Below are positions 1-6,797 of a stretch of 7,302 bases of DNA, piece by piece. The stretch is from JBECKR01 sp040235415 (GTDB lineage: Bacteria > Acidobacteriota > Polarisedimenticolia > Polarisedimenticolales > Polarisedimenticolaceae). Made by a program: the position numbers and the translations under genes. Location of the stretch: NCBI GenBank assembly GCA_040235415.1, contig JBECKR010000171.1:1-7302 (forward strand), written 5' to 3'. Below the pieces are notes generated by a model, which was not told where the DNA came from, ran no database searches, and saw only the letters and a program-made list of their open reading frames with translations. The number at the start of each line of letters is the position of its first letter. Positions within the stretch are counted from its first letter, which is position 1.

Positions 1-1
1 G

Positions 2-394
2 CGCGAGCGGGTCCGAGCCGGCTACCGCGCGCCGCTCGTCGCGCGGTTCGCCGAGCGCATCGCCATGGGGGACGTCGATCTCGACCGTTGGGAGGCGTGG
101 CCCGGTTCGGCCGAGGACCTGCGCCGGGAGATGCTCGTCCTCCCGGGCGTCGGCCCGTACGTCGCCGAGAACATGCTGAAGCTGCTCGGACGCCCGAACG
201 GCCTCGCGCTCGACTCCTGGATGCGCGCGGAGTACGCCCGGCGGCACCACGGAGGACGCCGGGTCACGGATCGCACCATCGCACGGCGCTACGCGAGACT
301 AGGCGAGTGGGGCGCGGTCGCGGTATGGTGTGAGCTGACGCGGGACTGGGTCGACGGCGACGTCCCCGCGGAGGCATGGGACGTCCTGGGGTGA
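2..394 (+). CDS. HhH-GPD DNA glycosylase (3-methyladenine/OGG-like), 5'-truncated by window edge
   Basis: This is the C-terminal 130 residues of a base-excision repair glycosylase, which flips out damaged bases and cleaves the N-glycosidic bond. The reading frame is open from the window edge, so the true start lies upstream. Seen: a GYRAP segment near residue 7, a helix-hairpin-helix motif LPGVGPYVAENM at in-window residues 47-58, and the family aspartate in LALDSWMR (D71). The C-terminal block GEWGAVAVWCELTRDW (101-116) is typical of this subgroup. The hairpin position that holds the Schiff-base lysine in bifunctional OGG1/Nth enzymes appears to be Tyr here (GPY), which suggests a monofunctional AlkA-like glycosylase; that is inference. 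No Fe-S cysteine cluster is visible at the C-terminus. The stop TGA lies 20 bases before the cvpA-like start, on the same strand, so the two may be co-transcribed. Substrate specificity cannot be read from this fragment. Confidence 0.86.
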   Translation, partial: RERVRAGYRAPLVARFAERIAMGDVDLDRWEAWPGSAEDLRREMLVLPGVGPYVAENMLKLLGRPNGLALDSWMRAEYARRHHGGRRVTDRTIARRYARLGEWGAVAVWCELTRDWVDGDVPAEAWDVLG

Positions 395-414
395 GCCCGC
401 GGGCGGGGGCGGCC

Positions 415-978
415 ATGAACGGCTTCGATGTCGCGTTGCTCGTGCTGCTCGGCGTTCTCGTCGTCGTCGGCATGATCAAGGGGATGGTCCGCATCCTGAT
501 CGGCCTGGCGGCGCTCGTCACCGCGTTCCTGGTCGCGTCGCGCTACCACGAGCCGCTCGCCACGCGGCTTCCCGACCTGACGCTCGAGCCCGAGACGCTG
601 CGTCTCGTGAGCTACGTGCTTCTGTTCGTGTGCGTCATGCTCGCGGGGAGCGTCGTCGCGTGGATCGTGCGCAAGATCGTCAAGGCCGCGATGCTGGGCT
701 GGGCGGACCGCCTGGCGGGCGCGGCGCTCGGGGCCGTCCTCGGCGTCGTGTTGGCGGCCCTGCTCGTTCTCCCCGTCGCGGCGTACGCCCCCGGCGGGAT
801 GCGGTTGCTCGACCGCTCCGCGCTCGCGCCGTACGTCGCGGCCGTTTCCGACCTCGCGATCCGCGCGGCCCCCGCCGATCTCGCCGAGCGGTACCGCCGC
901 GGGATCGACGCGCTGCGGCGGTTGTGGCGCGAGACGCCGCCGCCGTCGCTGACCGCTTCGGGCCGCGACACGGCCTAG
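415..978 (+). CDS. CvpA family membrane protein
   Basis: A 187-residue integral membrane protein of the CvpA (colicin V production) family, named for an E. coli gene needed for colicin V production and linked more broadly to envelope stress tolerance. It starts with MNGFDVALLVLLG, a typical CvpA opening. Four hydrophobic segments are visible at about residues 5-20, 24-43, 63-85 and 100-125. The WADRLAGAALGAVLG block (about 97-111) matches the family's conserved D-R-L-x-G-x-x-x-G region before the last helix. The soluble Arg-rich tail runs to the stop. I chose the ATG at 415 over the in-frame ATG at 376: the upstream start overlaps the glycosylase gene, has GGAGG only one base before it, and adds a non-hydrophobic extension. 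A G-rich stretch (GGGCGGGGGCGG) precedes 415. The gene ends in a palindromic CTAG shared with the convergent lipoprotein gene. Confidence 0.85.
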   Translation: MNGFDVALLVLLGVLVVVGMIKGMVRILIGLAALVTAFLVASRYHEPLATRLPDLTLEPETLRLVSYVLLFVCVMLAGSVVAWIVRKIVKAAMLGWADRLAGAALGAVLGVVLAALLVLPVAAYAPGGMRLLDRSALAPYVAAVSDLAIRAAPADLAERYRRGIDALRRLWRETPPPSLTASGRDTA

Positions 979-2297
979 GACGCCGGCGACGCCCTCCCGC
1001 GCAGGAGCTCCGCGAGCTCGCGTGCCGCCGGCTCGATCTCGTCCGGCAGCGCGTCCCGGTCCTCGAGCGGCGCCAGCGAGCCGGCCGCGACCGCCCGGCG
1101 TAGCACCGCGGAGAGCGCGCCTCGGGGGTCGCGCTCCGTCAGAAGATCGACGAGGCGGAGCAGCTCGGCCGGCTCGAAGGAGCGCCGGGCGCCGAGCGCG
1201 CGGAGAGCCTCGTCGTCGAGCTCGACCGCCTCCGCCTCCAGAACGACGTCCCGCAGCGAGAGATCCTCGCCGCGAAACAACCAACGGACGCGATCGCCGT
1301 CCGGCATCCCGTTGGTCCGCAACAGCCGCCCCGGGAGCTCGATCGCGAGCTCGAACCGGAAACGTCCCGCCGCCGCGGACGCGTAGTACCCCTCGATCGC
1401 GTTGAGCAGCGGCTCGGCCTCGTCCCAAAGCTTCTCTGAGGAGCCGAACGAGCGGGCCGCGACGTCGTCGACCGCGGCCTCGAGCTCCTGCGACGACGCC
1501 GGCCAGAACGTCAGCTCGTCGAGCGTCACCGGTCGAGCGGGCCGCGACGCCGCCTCGGCCAGCCGAGCTCCCGCCCAAGCAAGCACGGCGTCGGCGTTGC
1601 GCTGCCAGAAGTCGAGCTCGGGGGTCTGACGGACGCGCATCCCCCGGCTCGCGAGCGTCGCGGCGAACGCCGCCTGCCGCGAAGCGGCGGCCTCGATACC
1701 GGAGTGTGCACGACGGTCGGCCAGCAGCGCGCGCGCGAGATCGCGGACCTCGCCGGCGAGCCACGCATCGACGCCCGAGAGGTCCGCGTCGCTTCCGAGA
1801 TCCCGCGCCATCTCGTCGTGGAGCGCGCGCCGCGCCAGGGCGAGGAGGCCGTCGATCGCAGCGTCGGCGTCGGCCGGCCCGAACGGGTCCCCCCAGGTCT
1901 CGTTCCACCGCCGCCGCGTCGCGACCACGAGGTCGTCGCGCCGGAGCTCGATACGCGAGCGGTCGGGTGCGGCGGTCGCCGACTCGAGGTGGGCGAGCGC
2001 GACCGGGAGGTCCGCGACCGAGGTGAACAACCCCTCGGCGCGAAGCCACCCCGGAGCCTCGTCGACGCGGTCCCATCGGTCCGGCTCGGCGAGCGCGATC
2101 TTCGCCTCGGAAGCGAGCCAGTCCCGCGCGTCCAAATGCGTCCCGTCGCCGGCATCGCCCCGGATCTCGACGACGCGCTCGACGCTCCCGTCTCGGAACA
2201 GCCGCGTCGAGATCGCCACCGCGACCTCGGGGCGGCACGCGACGACGGGAAGCCCGATCGCGAGCACCACGGCCACCGCGAGCCGGCGGGATTCCAT
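975..2297 (-). CDS. Predicted lipoprotein of unknown function
   Basis: A 440-residue protein with a lipoprotein signal peptide: MESRR, a hydrophobic core, then the lipobox VVAC with the lipidated cysteine at residue 21. It should be exported by Sec, lipidated and anchored in the membrane facing the periplasm. The mature part begins near ISTRLFRDGSVERVVEIRG, a beta-strand-like segment with a DGS turn. The rest is rich in Glu, Asp, Arg and Leu and appears helical, with many Trp residues, for instance in RRRWNETWGDPFG and ELTFWPASSQELE. I recognise no catalytic motif and assign no function. The start is firm: AAGGAGG at 2312-2306 lies 8 bases upstream of the ATG. The gene follows the cinA-like gene by 23 bases on the same strand, so it is probably its downstream operon partner. 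The TAG stop sits in the CTAG shared with the convergent cvpA-like gene. Confidence 0.82.
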   Translation of the reverse strand: MESRRLAVAVVLAIGLPVVACRPEVAVAISTRLFRDGSVERVVEIRGDAGDGTHLDARDWLASEAKIALAEPDRWDRVDEAPGWLRAEGLFTSVADLPVALAHLESATAAPDRSRIELRRDDLVVATRRRWNETWGDPFGPADADAAIDGLLALARRALHDEMARDLGSDADLSGVDAWLAGEVRDLARALLADRRAHSGIEAAASRQAAFAATLASRGMRVRQTPELDFWQRNADAVLAWAGARLAEAASRPARPVTLDELTFWPASSQELEAAVDDVAARSFGSSEKLWDEAEPLLNAIEGYYASAAAGRFRFELAIELPGRLLRTNGMPDGDRVRWLFRGEDLSLRDVVLEAEAVELDDEALRALGARRSFEPAELLRLVDLLTERDPRGALSAVLRRAVAAGSLAPLEDRDALPDEIEPAARELAELLRGRASPAS

Positions 2298-2320
2298 CGC
2301 GAGGCCCTCCTTCGGAGGAT

Positions 2321-3220
2321 TCAGCCCGCGCCCGCGAGCGACAGCAAGCGCTGCATCGCGCCGTCGACGGCGACGTCCGCCTCGTGCTGCGTCGGCGCGA
2401 ACGCCTCGAACGTCACTCGGACACCGCGCCCCTTCTGCCGGAAGCCCCGCGAGTGCGTCTTGACCCAGACCGCGGGATACTCCGCGTGGACGCGGTCGAC
2501 GAGCGGCCGCAGCACGGACTCGTCGGGGGTCGGCGCCTCGAGCTCGCGCGCCGCCGTCGCGAGTCGGACCGCGAGCTCGCGGAGACGAGGGACGGCCTGC
2601 TCCCAGACCGCGCGGGCCTCGGCGGGCACGCCCGGCAGGCACACGATCGACGCCCCGGCGGGCAGACGCGCGATCACGCCCGGCGACACTCCGGCCGCGT
2701 TCTCGATCGGCTCTCCCCCCACCGGGACGGCGCACATCTTCTCCCGGAAACGGGTCATGCCGGTGCGCTCGACGATACCTCGCTCCCGCAGGCGCCGGAA
2801 CGCCGCCTCGACCATCTCCTTGGCGTGCGGGTGGATCGCGAGCGGAACGCCCAGCGCGTCCGCCACGGCCGCGAGCGTGCGATCGTCCTCGGTCGGCCCG
2901 AGCCCGCCGGTCGTGACGACGATCCCCGCGCCACGCTCGATCGCTTCGGTGACCGCGGACGTGATCGCGCGGTCGCGGTCGTCGACGATCGTGACGCGAT
3001 GGACGAGGGCGCCGCGGCGGCTCAAGTCGGCGGTAAGGAACGCCGCGTTGCTCTCCGGCGTTTGGCCGCGCAGGATCTCGCGGCCGACGACGACGATCTC
3101 GACGTGCGGGGGACCGCCCCGGCCGGGTCGGACGCGCGGCGCGGGACGCGCGCGCGATACACGCGGCCCCTTGCGTTCGCCCTTGTAGAGACGGCTGCCC
3201 GAGCTCACGGCGCGCACCAT
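2321..3220 (-). CDS. CinA-like MoCF-domain protein (COG1058 type), no amidase domain
   Basis: A 299-residue protein whose core (about 40-295) is the MogA/MoaB/CinA nucleotide- or molybdopterin-binding fold seen at the N-terminus of CinA. Seen: the first strand VEIVVVGREILRGQTPESN (40-58), the signature TTGGLGPTEDD (103-113) and the LPGVPAEARA loop (195-204), all in the CinA order. In full-length CinA this domain is an ADP-ribose pyrophosphatase fused to a C-terminal nicotinamide-nucleotide amidase. Here the protein ends after the first domain, so the amidase role is absent; a pyrophosphatase-type role on a nucleotide or cofactor is inferred. A basic Arg/Pro-rich stretch of about 39 residues precedes the fold. 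I chose the ATG at 3220; in-frame GTG codons at 3232, 3217 and 3208 are alternatives and no strong ribosome binding site decides between them. It is the first gene of a likely operon with the downstream lipoprotein gene and is divergent from the FIST gene. Confidence 0.83.
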   Translation of the reverse strand: MVRAVSSGSRLYKGERKGPRVSRARPAPRVRPGRGGPPHVEIVVVGREILRGQTPESNAAFLTADLSRRGALVHRVTIVDDRDRAITSAVTEAIERGAGIVVTTGGLGPTEDDRTLAAVADALGVPLAIHPHAKEMVEAAFRRLRERGIVERTGMTRFREKMCAVPVGGEPIENAAGVSPGVIARLPAGASIVCLPGVPAEARAVWEQAVPRLRELAVRLATAARELEAPTPDESVLRPLVDRVHAEYPAVWVKTHSRGFRQKGRGVRVTFEAFAPTQHEADVAVDGAMQRLLSLAGAG

Positions 3221-3234
3221 AGCACAAGGCACAT

Positions 3235-3259
3235 CCGGTTCCGGCGGTCGTGGAACCGG
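3235..3259. repeat. 8-bp perfect inverted repeat in divergent intergenic region
   Basis: CCGGTTCC (3235-3242) and GGAACCGG (3252-3259) are exact reverse complements separated by nine bases. The pair lies between the divergent cinA-like and FIST genes, just upstream of the predicted -10 element of the FIST gene and 15 bases upstream of the cinA-like ATG. It could be an operator for a dimeric regulator or an RNA hairpin in the cinA-like leader. In a GC-rich genome an 8-bp dyad also arises by chance. Confidence 0.45.
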
Positions 3260-3277
3260 GCGGCCGTCGCGGTCGGA

Positions 3278-3286
3278 TGCTATAGT
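3278..3286 (+). promoter_or_regulatory. Extended -10-like promoter element for the FIST gene
   Basis: TGCTATAGT fits the extended -10 pattern TGn-TATAAT with one mismatch, and it stands out in an otherwise very GC-rich region. The predicted transcript start is near 3293, giving a leader of about 47 bases before the ATG at 3340. No good TTGACA-like -35 is found at 16-18 bases upstream (GGGCGG at 3258-3263), which is tolerable for an extended -10 promoter. This is prediction from sequence only. Confidence 0.4.
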
Positions 3287-3339
3287 CCCCGGCGTTTCGC
3301 ACGGGAACGTTCGAAGCGGTCCCGACCACCGATGACGCC

Positions 3340-4518
3340 ATGATTCGAGCAGGAGCCGGCTTCTCGCGGTCCGCGGATCCGGTCGCGGCGGCGACCGAGG
3401 CGGTCGCGGCGGCGCGCGGGCACCTCGGCGGCGCCGACGCGGATTGGTGCCTGGCGTTCTCCACCGGAGAGCTCCTGGCGTCGCCCGAGTCCGTGCTCGC
3501 GACCCTGGCGGCAGCCGCCGGCACGCCGTACGTCGTGGGGTGCAGCGCCGCCGGCGTGCTGGCCGCCGGCGAGGAGGTCGAGCATGGCCCCGCCCTCGGC
3601 GTCCTGCTGGTGGCGGGAGACCGCATGCGGGCGACTCCGTTCCTGTTCTCTGCCGACGAGGATCGCGGGCTGACCACGGGCCAGAGGGTCGGCGAACGGC
3701 TGCTGGGCTCGCGCCGCAGTCGCGACCTCGTTCTCGTGTGGCCCGACCCGTTCCACGTCCGACCCGACCGCCTGCTCGGGGGGATCGCGCAGAGCCTGGG
3801 CGACGTTCCGGTCGCGGGCGCGGCGGCTTCCAACGGGACGCCGGGCTCCGACACGTTCCAGTTCTGCGGGGACGAGTGTCGTCCGGCCGCGGTCTCGGGG
3901 ATTCGGCTCGGCGGAGAGTTCGAATACCGCGTGGCGATCACCCAGGGCTGTCGCCCGCTCGGGGCGCCGCACCGCATCACCGGCGCGCACGAGAATCTCA
4001 TCCTCGAGATCGACGGGCGCCCCGCGCTCGACGTCTTGCGCGACGCCGCGCCCCCGGGAGCGCTCGACTCGCTCGAGCGCGCGTTCAACCGACTGTTCGT
4101 CGGGCTTCTGCCTGCGGCGGAGGCGGGACCCGTTCGAGCCGGGGAGTATCTCGTCCGCAGTATCGTGGCGGCGGACCCGGACACCGGCGTGCTCGCGATC
4201 GGCGACACCGTCGAAGAGGGGCAGCCGATCCTGTTCGCCGCACGCGAGGGCGCCGCGGCGCGAGCCGACTTGGCCCGGATGATCGACGACGTCAAGGCCG
4301 ACTGCGCGGGGATGGAGCCGCGCTTCGCCCTGTATTTCGACTGCCTCGCCCGGGGGCGGGCGCTGTACGGCGAGGAAGGGGTCGACTCCGCCCTGTTGCA
4401 CGCCGCTTTTCCCGGGCTCCCGGTCGCCGGCTTCTTCTGCAACGCCGAGATGGCCCCACTTCGCGGCGTCAATCAGCTGTTCACCTACACGGGCGTGCTC
4501 GTCGTCGTCGGAGAGTGA
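3340..4518 (+). CDS. FIST N- and C-domain sensory protein
   Basis: A 392-residue protein with the FIST_N plus FIST_C architecture, a domain pair proposed to bind small ligands such as amino acids in bacterial and eukaryotic signal transduction. Seen: the N-domain motif VGCSAAGV (66-73), the linker block ITQGCRPLGAPHRIT (200-214) followed by LEIDGRPALDVL (222-233), and the C-domain motifs YFDCLARGRALYGEEG (332-347), VAGFFCNAEMAP (362-373) and LFTYTGVLVV (380-389). Length and motif order match complete family members. There are no membrane helices or signal peptide, so it should be cytoplasmic. It carries no fused GGDEF, kinase or methyl-accepting domain and has no signalling partner in the window, so its output is unknown. 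The start is supported by the family-typical opening at ATG 3340, although no clear ribosome binding site precedes it. It converges on the 193-residue gene with a 12-base gap. Confidence 0.92.
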   Translation: MIRAGAGFSRSADPVAAATEAVAAARGHLGGADADWCLAFSTGELLASPESVLATLAAAAGTPYVVGCSAAGVLAAGEEVEHGPALGVLLVAGDRMRATPFLFSADEDRGLTTGQRVGERLLGSRRSRDLVLVWPDPFHVRPDRLLGGIAQSLGDVPVAGAAASNGTPGSDTFQFCGDECRPAAVSGIRLGGEFEYRVAITQGCRPLGAPHRITGAHENLILEIDGRPALDVLRDAAPPGALDSLERAFNRLFVGLLPAAEAGPVRAGEYLVRSIVAADPDTGVLAIGDTVEEGQPILFAAREGAAARADLARMIDDVKADCAGMEPRFALYFDCLARGRALYGEEGVDSALLHAAFPGLPVAGFFCNAEMAPLRGVNQLFTYTGVLVVVGE

Positions 4519-4530
4519 GCCCGGATCCGA

Positions 4531-5112
4531 TCACGCTTCGTGCAGCCGGATCTCCGTGACCCGCAGGAGCTCGTTGTCGCGGCAGCGCCGGTGGGCGGTC
4601 AGTACCGCCTCGAGCTTGCCTTCGACCGTCCCGCGCGCGCGCATCTCGTACTCGTGCGCCGGCGCGTACGCCTCGATGCCCTTCGCCGAAGGATCGCTGC
4701 GGACGTCGAAGCGGGTCTCGGAAGACAGTGTCGCGCCGTCGGGAGGGGGATCGACGCACGCGCGCGCGCGATCCGCGAGCTCTGCGGTGTACGCCTCGAA
4801 CTCGAACCCGAACGACGCCGAAGCGATGCGACGCTCGTGGCGGATCGTGATCTTGAGTCCCTTCGTCGCTGCGCTCCCGACCGCCTCGCGGATCTCCGCC
4901 AGCGTCTCCGGCGTGACGAGCAGGTGCGACGTCTCGACGGCGTGGCTCAGAAGCTCGCGGATGCGTTCGCGCATGGGAGTGACGTCGAACCCCTCCTGTT
5001 CCGCGTCGAACATGCGGCCCTGACAGCCCCTGCCGAGAACGTAACCTTCGACGAATCCGAGGGTCCAGCCGCGCGGCCCCTCGATCACGACCTCGTGGAA
5101 CTCGCTCGCCAT
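4531..5112 (-). CDS. Conserved-looking hypothetical protein (193 aa)
   Basis: I do not recognise this family. The 193-residue product has no signal peptide or membrane helices and appears soluble and cytoplasmic. The N-terminus, FHEVVIEGPRGWTLGFVEGY (5-24), looks like a beta strand followed by a Gly-rich helix cap. Two repeated-looking strand segments, GLKITIRHERRIASASFGFEF (85-105, beta-rich) and KLEAVLTAHRRC (166-177), suggest an alpha/beta fold of two related halves, which is inference only. Two cysteines sit at C30 and C119 and one at C177. The start is well supported: GGGGAGG lies at 5124-5118, five bases upstream of the ATG. It follows the antiporter gene by 40 bases on the same strand and is probably translated from the same transcript, so a role connected to that transporter or its stress condition is possible but unproven. 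Confidence 0.8.
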   Translation of the reverse strand: MASEFHEVVIEGPRGWTLGFVEGYVLGRGCQGRMFDAEQEGFDVTPMRERIRELLSHAVETSHLLVTPETLAEIREAVGSAATKGLKITIRHERRIASASFGFEFEAYTAELADRARACVDPPPDGATLSSETRFDVRSDPSAKGIEAYAPAHEYEMRARGTVEGKLEAVLTAHRRCRDNELLRVTEIRLHEA

Positions 5113-5152
5113 GATCGCCTCCCCGGACGATCCGTCCCTCCGGACTCCCCGT

Positions 5153-6634
5153 TCACGAGTAGAACACCCACGTGACGAGGATGAAGACCGGAATCAGGAT
5201 CGGAATCGACCAGCGGAACATGTAGCCGAAGAACGACGGCATCGGGACGCCCGCCTCCTCGGAGATCGACTTCACCATGAAGTTCGGCGCGTTCCCGATG
5301 TACGTGTTCGCTCCCATGAAGACCGCGCCGGCCGCCACCGCCTCGAGGAACACCTTGTTCTCGGTGACGAGTAAACCGACCGCCTGAGCCTCCGGGAGGC
5401 CGGGGTAGAAGCGGCCGAGCTGGGTGTTGAAGAACGTCAGGTAGGTCGGCGCGTTGTCGAGGAACGACGACAGCGCGCCGGTCACCCAGAAGTAATGCCA
5501 AGGGTGCGTCACCGACTCGATCAGGAATCCGAGGTGACCCTCACTGCCGGCGCGAAGGATCGCGAGCGCCGGGATGATCGTCATGAAGATCCCGCCGAAC
5601 AGGATCGCGACCTCGCGGATCGGCTCCCAGGAGAAGCCGTTGGCGTCCCGCAGGCGGCGCGGCGTGGCGGCGAGCGACAGGCCGCCCATGATCAGGATCA
5701 GGCCGTCCCGCGCCAGGCTCGGGAACTCGACGAACACGCCTCCGATCGTCACGCCGCGCTCGCTCTGCCACATCCCCGACAGCAGCACCGCACCCATGAT
5801 CCCCGCGAGAAACAGCAGGTTGTACAGGCCGTCGACGCGCAGCGGCCCGGCATCGATCGCCGCGGGCCGAAGCGCGGGCCGCGATCCCGCGGCGAGCTCC
5901 CGGCGCCAGTACCGCAGGTCGACGACGTAGAACAGCACGAGCAGGACGACGGCCGCGATTCCCATGTGCGGCAGCAGGTTGAGGGTCCAGAAGAACGGGA
6001 CGCCGTGGAGGAAGCCGAGGAACAGCGGCGGATCCCCGAGGGGCGTGAGCGAGCCTCCGATGTTCGCCACCAGGAAGATGAAGAACACGACGACGTGGAC
6101 GCGGTGGCGCCGTGAGGCGTTCGCCCGCAGGATCGGCCGGATGAGGAGCATGGCCGCGCCGGTGGTCCCGAACCACGACGCGAGGACCGTCCCGATCGCG
6201 AGGAACAGCGTGTTGACGGCCGGCGTGCCCGCGAGCGTTCCGCGCACCACGATCCCTCCCGCGGCGGTGAACAGTCCCCAGAGGAGGATGATGAACGGGA
6301 CGTAGTCCACGAGGTAGATGTGGAGGATCTCGTGCGTCGCCGCGTGGCGGTACGCGAACCAGAACGGCACGGCGAAGATCACCGCCCAGGCGAGCGAGAC
6401 CTTGGGGTAATGGCGGTGCCAGAAGTGCGGCGCGACGAGCGGGAACACCGCGATCGACAGCAGGATTCCCGCGAACGGGAGCGCCGACCATATCGGAAGC
6501 CGAGCGCCCAGCGCCTCCGCTCCGCCCTCGGTCCCTCCCGAGGCGGCTGCGGGCAGAGCCGCGGCCGCGAGCACGGAACCGGCAACGATCCACCGGGCCA
6601 GGGGCGGGCGGCGGGATCGAGCGAAGACGCGCAT
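5153..6634 (-). CDS. Na+/H+ antiporter or citrate-transporter-like membrane protein (ion transporter superfamily)
   Basis: A 493-residue polytopic membrane protein of the ArsB/NhaD ion transporter superfamily, most like the CitMHS_2 group usually annotated as sodium:proton antiporter. It begins with a basic, hydrophobic signal-like segment (residues 1-32, ending LPAAASGG). About eleven to twelve further hydrophobic stretches follow. Diagnostic motifs are SWFGTTGAAMLLIRPILRAN (153-172), NIGGSLTPLGDPPLFLGFLHG (191-211, the conserved re-entrant NIGG..TP.GDPP block), LSSFLDNAPTY (388-398) and GANTYIGNAPNFMVKSI (441-457). The two N-x-P-containing half motifs fit the inverted-repeat fold of this superfamily. 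Ion or substrate specificity cannot be assigned from sequence. The ATG at 6634 was chosen because GGGAGGG (6646-6640) lies five bases upstream and it gives a proper signal-like start; the frame stays open to 6988 but that extension is not protein-like. It is probably the first gene of a unit with the 193-residue protein. Confidence 0.88.
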   Translation of the reverse strand: MRVFARSRRPPLARWIVAGSVLAAAALPAAASGGTEGGAEALGARLPIWSALPFAGILLSIAVFPLVAPHFWHRHYPKVSLAWAVIFAVPFWFAYRHAATHEILHIYLVDYVPFIILLWGLFTAAGGIVVRGTLAGTPAVNTLFLAIGTVLASWFGTTGAAMLLIRPILRANASRRHRVHVVVFFIFLVANIGGSLTPLGDPPLFLGFLHGVPFFWTLNLLPHMGIAAVVLLVLFYVVDLRYWRRELAAGSRPALRPAAIDAGPLRVDGLYNLLFLAGIMGAVLLSGMWQSERGVTIGGVFVEFPSLARDGLILIMGGLSLAATPRRLRDANGFSWEPIREVAILFGGIFMTIIPALAILRAGSEGHLGFLIESVTHPWHYFWVTGALSSFLDNAPTYLTFFNTQLGRFYPGLPEAQAVGLLVTENKVFLEAVAAGAVFMGANTYIGNAPNFMVKSISEEAGVPMPSFFGYMFRWSIPILIPVFILVTWVFYS

Positions 6635-6686
6635 GGGGACCCTCCCGGGCGAGCTCCGGACGGCGCGTGGACGGCGACAGTTCCGG

Positions 6687-6692
6687 ATTCTA
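6687..6692 (-). promoter_or_regulatory. Predicted -10 element for the antiporter gene
   Basis: Read on the - strand, TAGAAT matches TATAAT at five of six bases and sits in the relatively AT-rich part of the divergent intergenic region. Transcription would begin near 6680, giving a leader of about 46 bases before the ATG at 6634. No convincing -35 hexamer is seen at the usual spacing, so this is tentative. Confidence 0.35.
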
Positions 6693-6724
6693 CCCAAGAT
6701 GTTGCCGAATTCCTCCGCCTCGAA

Positions 6725-6797
6725 CCCCGATGTCGAAAATGAAAGCGGAGAACCGTTGCGCCCGCGGCGCCGGAATTGTAGATTCGTGACATCGGGG
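6725..6797. repeat. 10-bp perfect inverted repeat flanking the small-peptide promoter
   Basis: CCCCGATGTC (6725-6734) and GACATCGGGG (6788-6797) are exact reverse complements with 53 bases between them. The arms bracket the predicted promoter of the 56-residue peptide gene, and the right arm overlaps its ribosome binding site (GGGGAG, 6795-6800). GACATC occurs a third time at 6802-6807, immediately before the start codon. The arms could be paired operator sites that loop DNA. Alternatively, if transcription starts upstream of 6725, they could form an RNA stem that hides the ribosome binding site. Confidence 0.5.
6756..6784 (+). promoter_or_regulatory. Predicted sigma-70-type promoter for the small-peptide gene
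   Basis: TTGCGC (6756-6761) and TAGATT (6779-6784) are separated by 17 bases. They match the -35 and -10 consensus at three and four of six positions. Transcription would start near 6791, only a few bases before the GGGGGAG ribosome binding site, giving a very short leader. The element lies between the arms of the 10-bp inverted repeat. The match is modest and this is prediction only. Confidence 0.35.

Noticed and set aside
289..2238. 649-codon open frame on the - strand
   Set aside because: It is a different frame over the lipoprotein gene and antisense to the cvpA-like gene, and the translation is extremely Arg-rich without any fold-like pattern.
1704..3188. 494-codon + strand frame antisense to the lipoprotein and cinA-like genes
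   Set aside because: Shadow of well-supported - strand genes; composition is not protein-like.
3305..3312. GAACGTTC palindrome as a LexA box
   Set aside because: The Gram-positive-type LexA site needs four bases between GAAC and GTTC; here the halves are directly joined, so it does not match.
975..4472. Very long open frame of over 1,100 codons on the - strand
   Set aside because: Only the last 440 codons (from ATG 2297) are the lipoprotein. Upstream it runs out of frame over the cinA-like gene and antisense to the FIST gene, with Arg/Ser/Pro-rich shadow composition caused by high GC.
4519..4530. Terminator between the convergent FIST and 193-residue genes
   Set aside because: The gap is only 12 bases and shows no hairpin followed by a T run.
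4756..4770. Alternating purine-pyrimidine run (GCACGCGCGCGCGCG) as a possible Z-DNA-forming site
   Set aside because: It lies inside the 193-residue gene and is expected at this base composition; a similar run occurs near 3149-3158.
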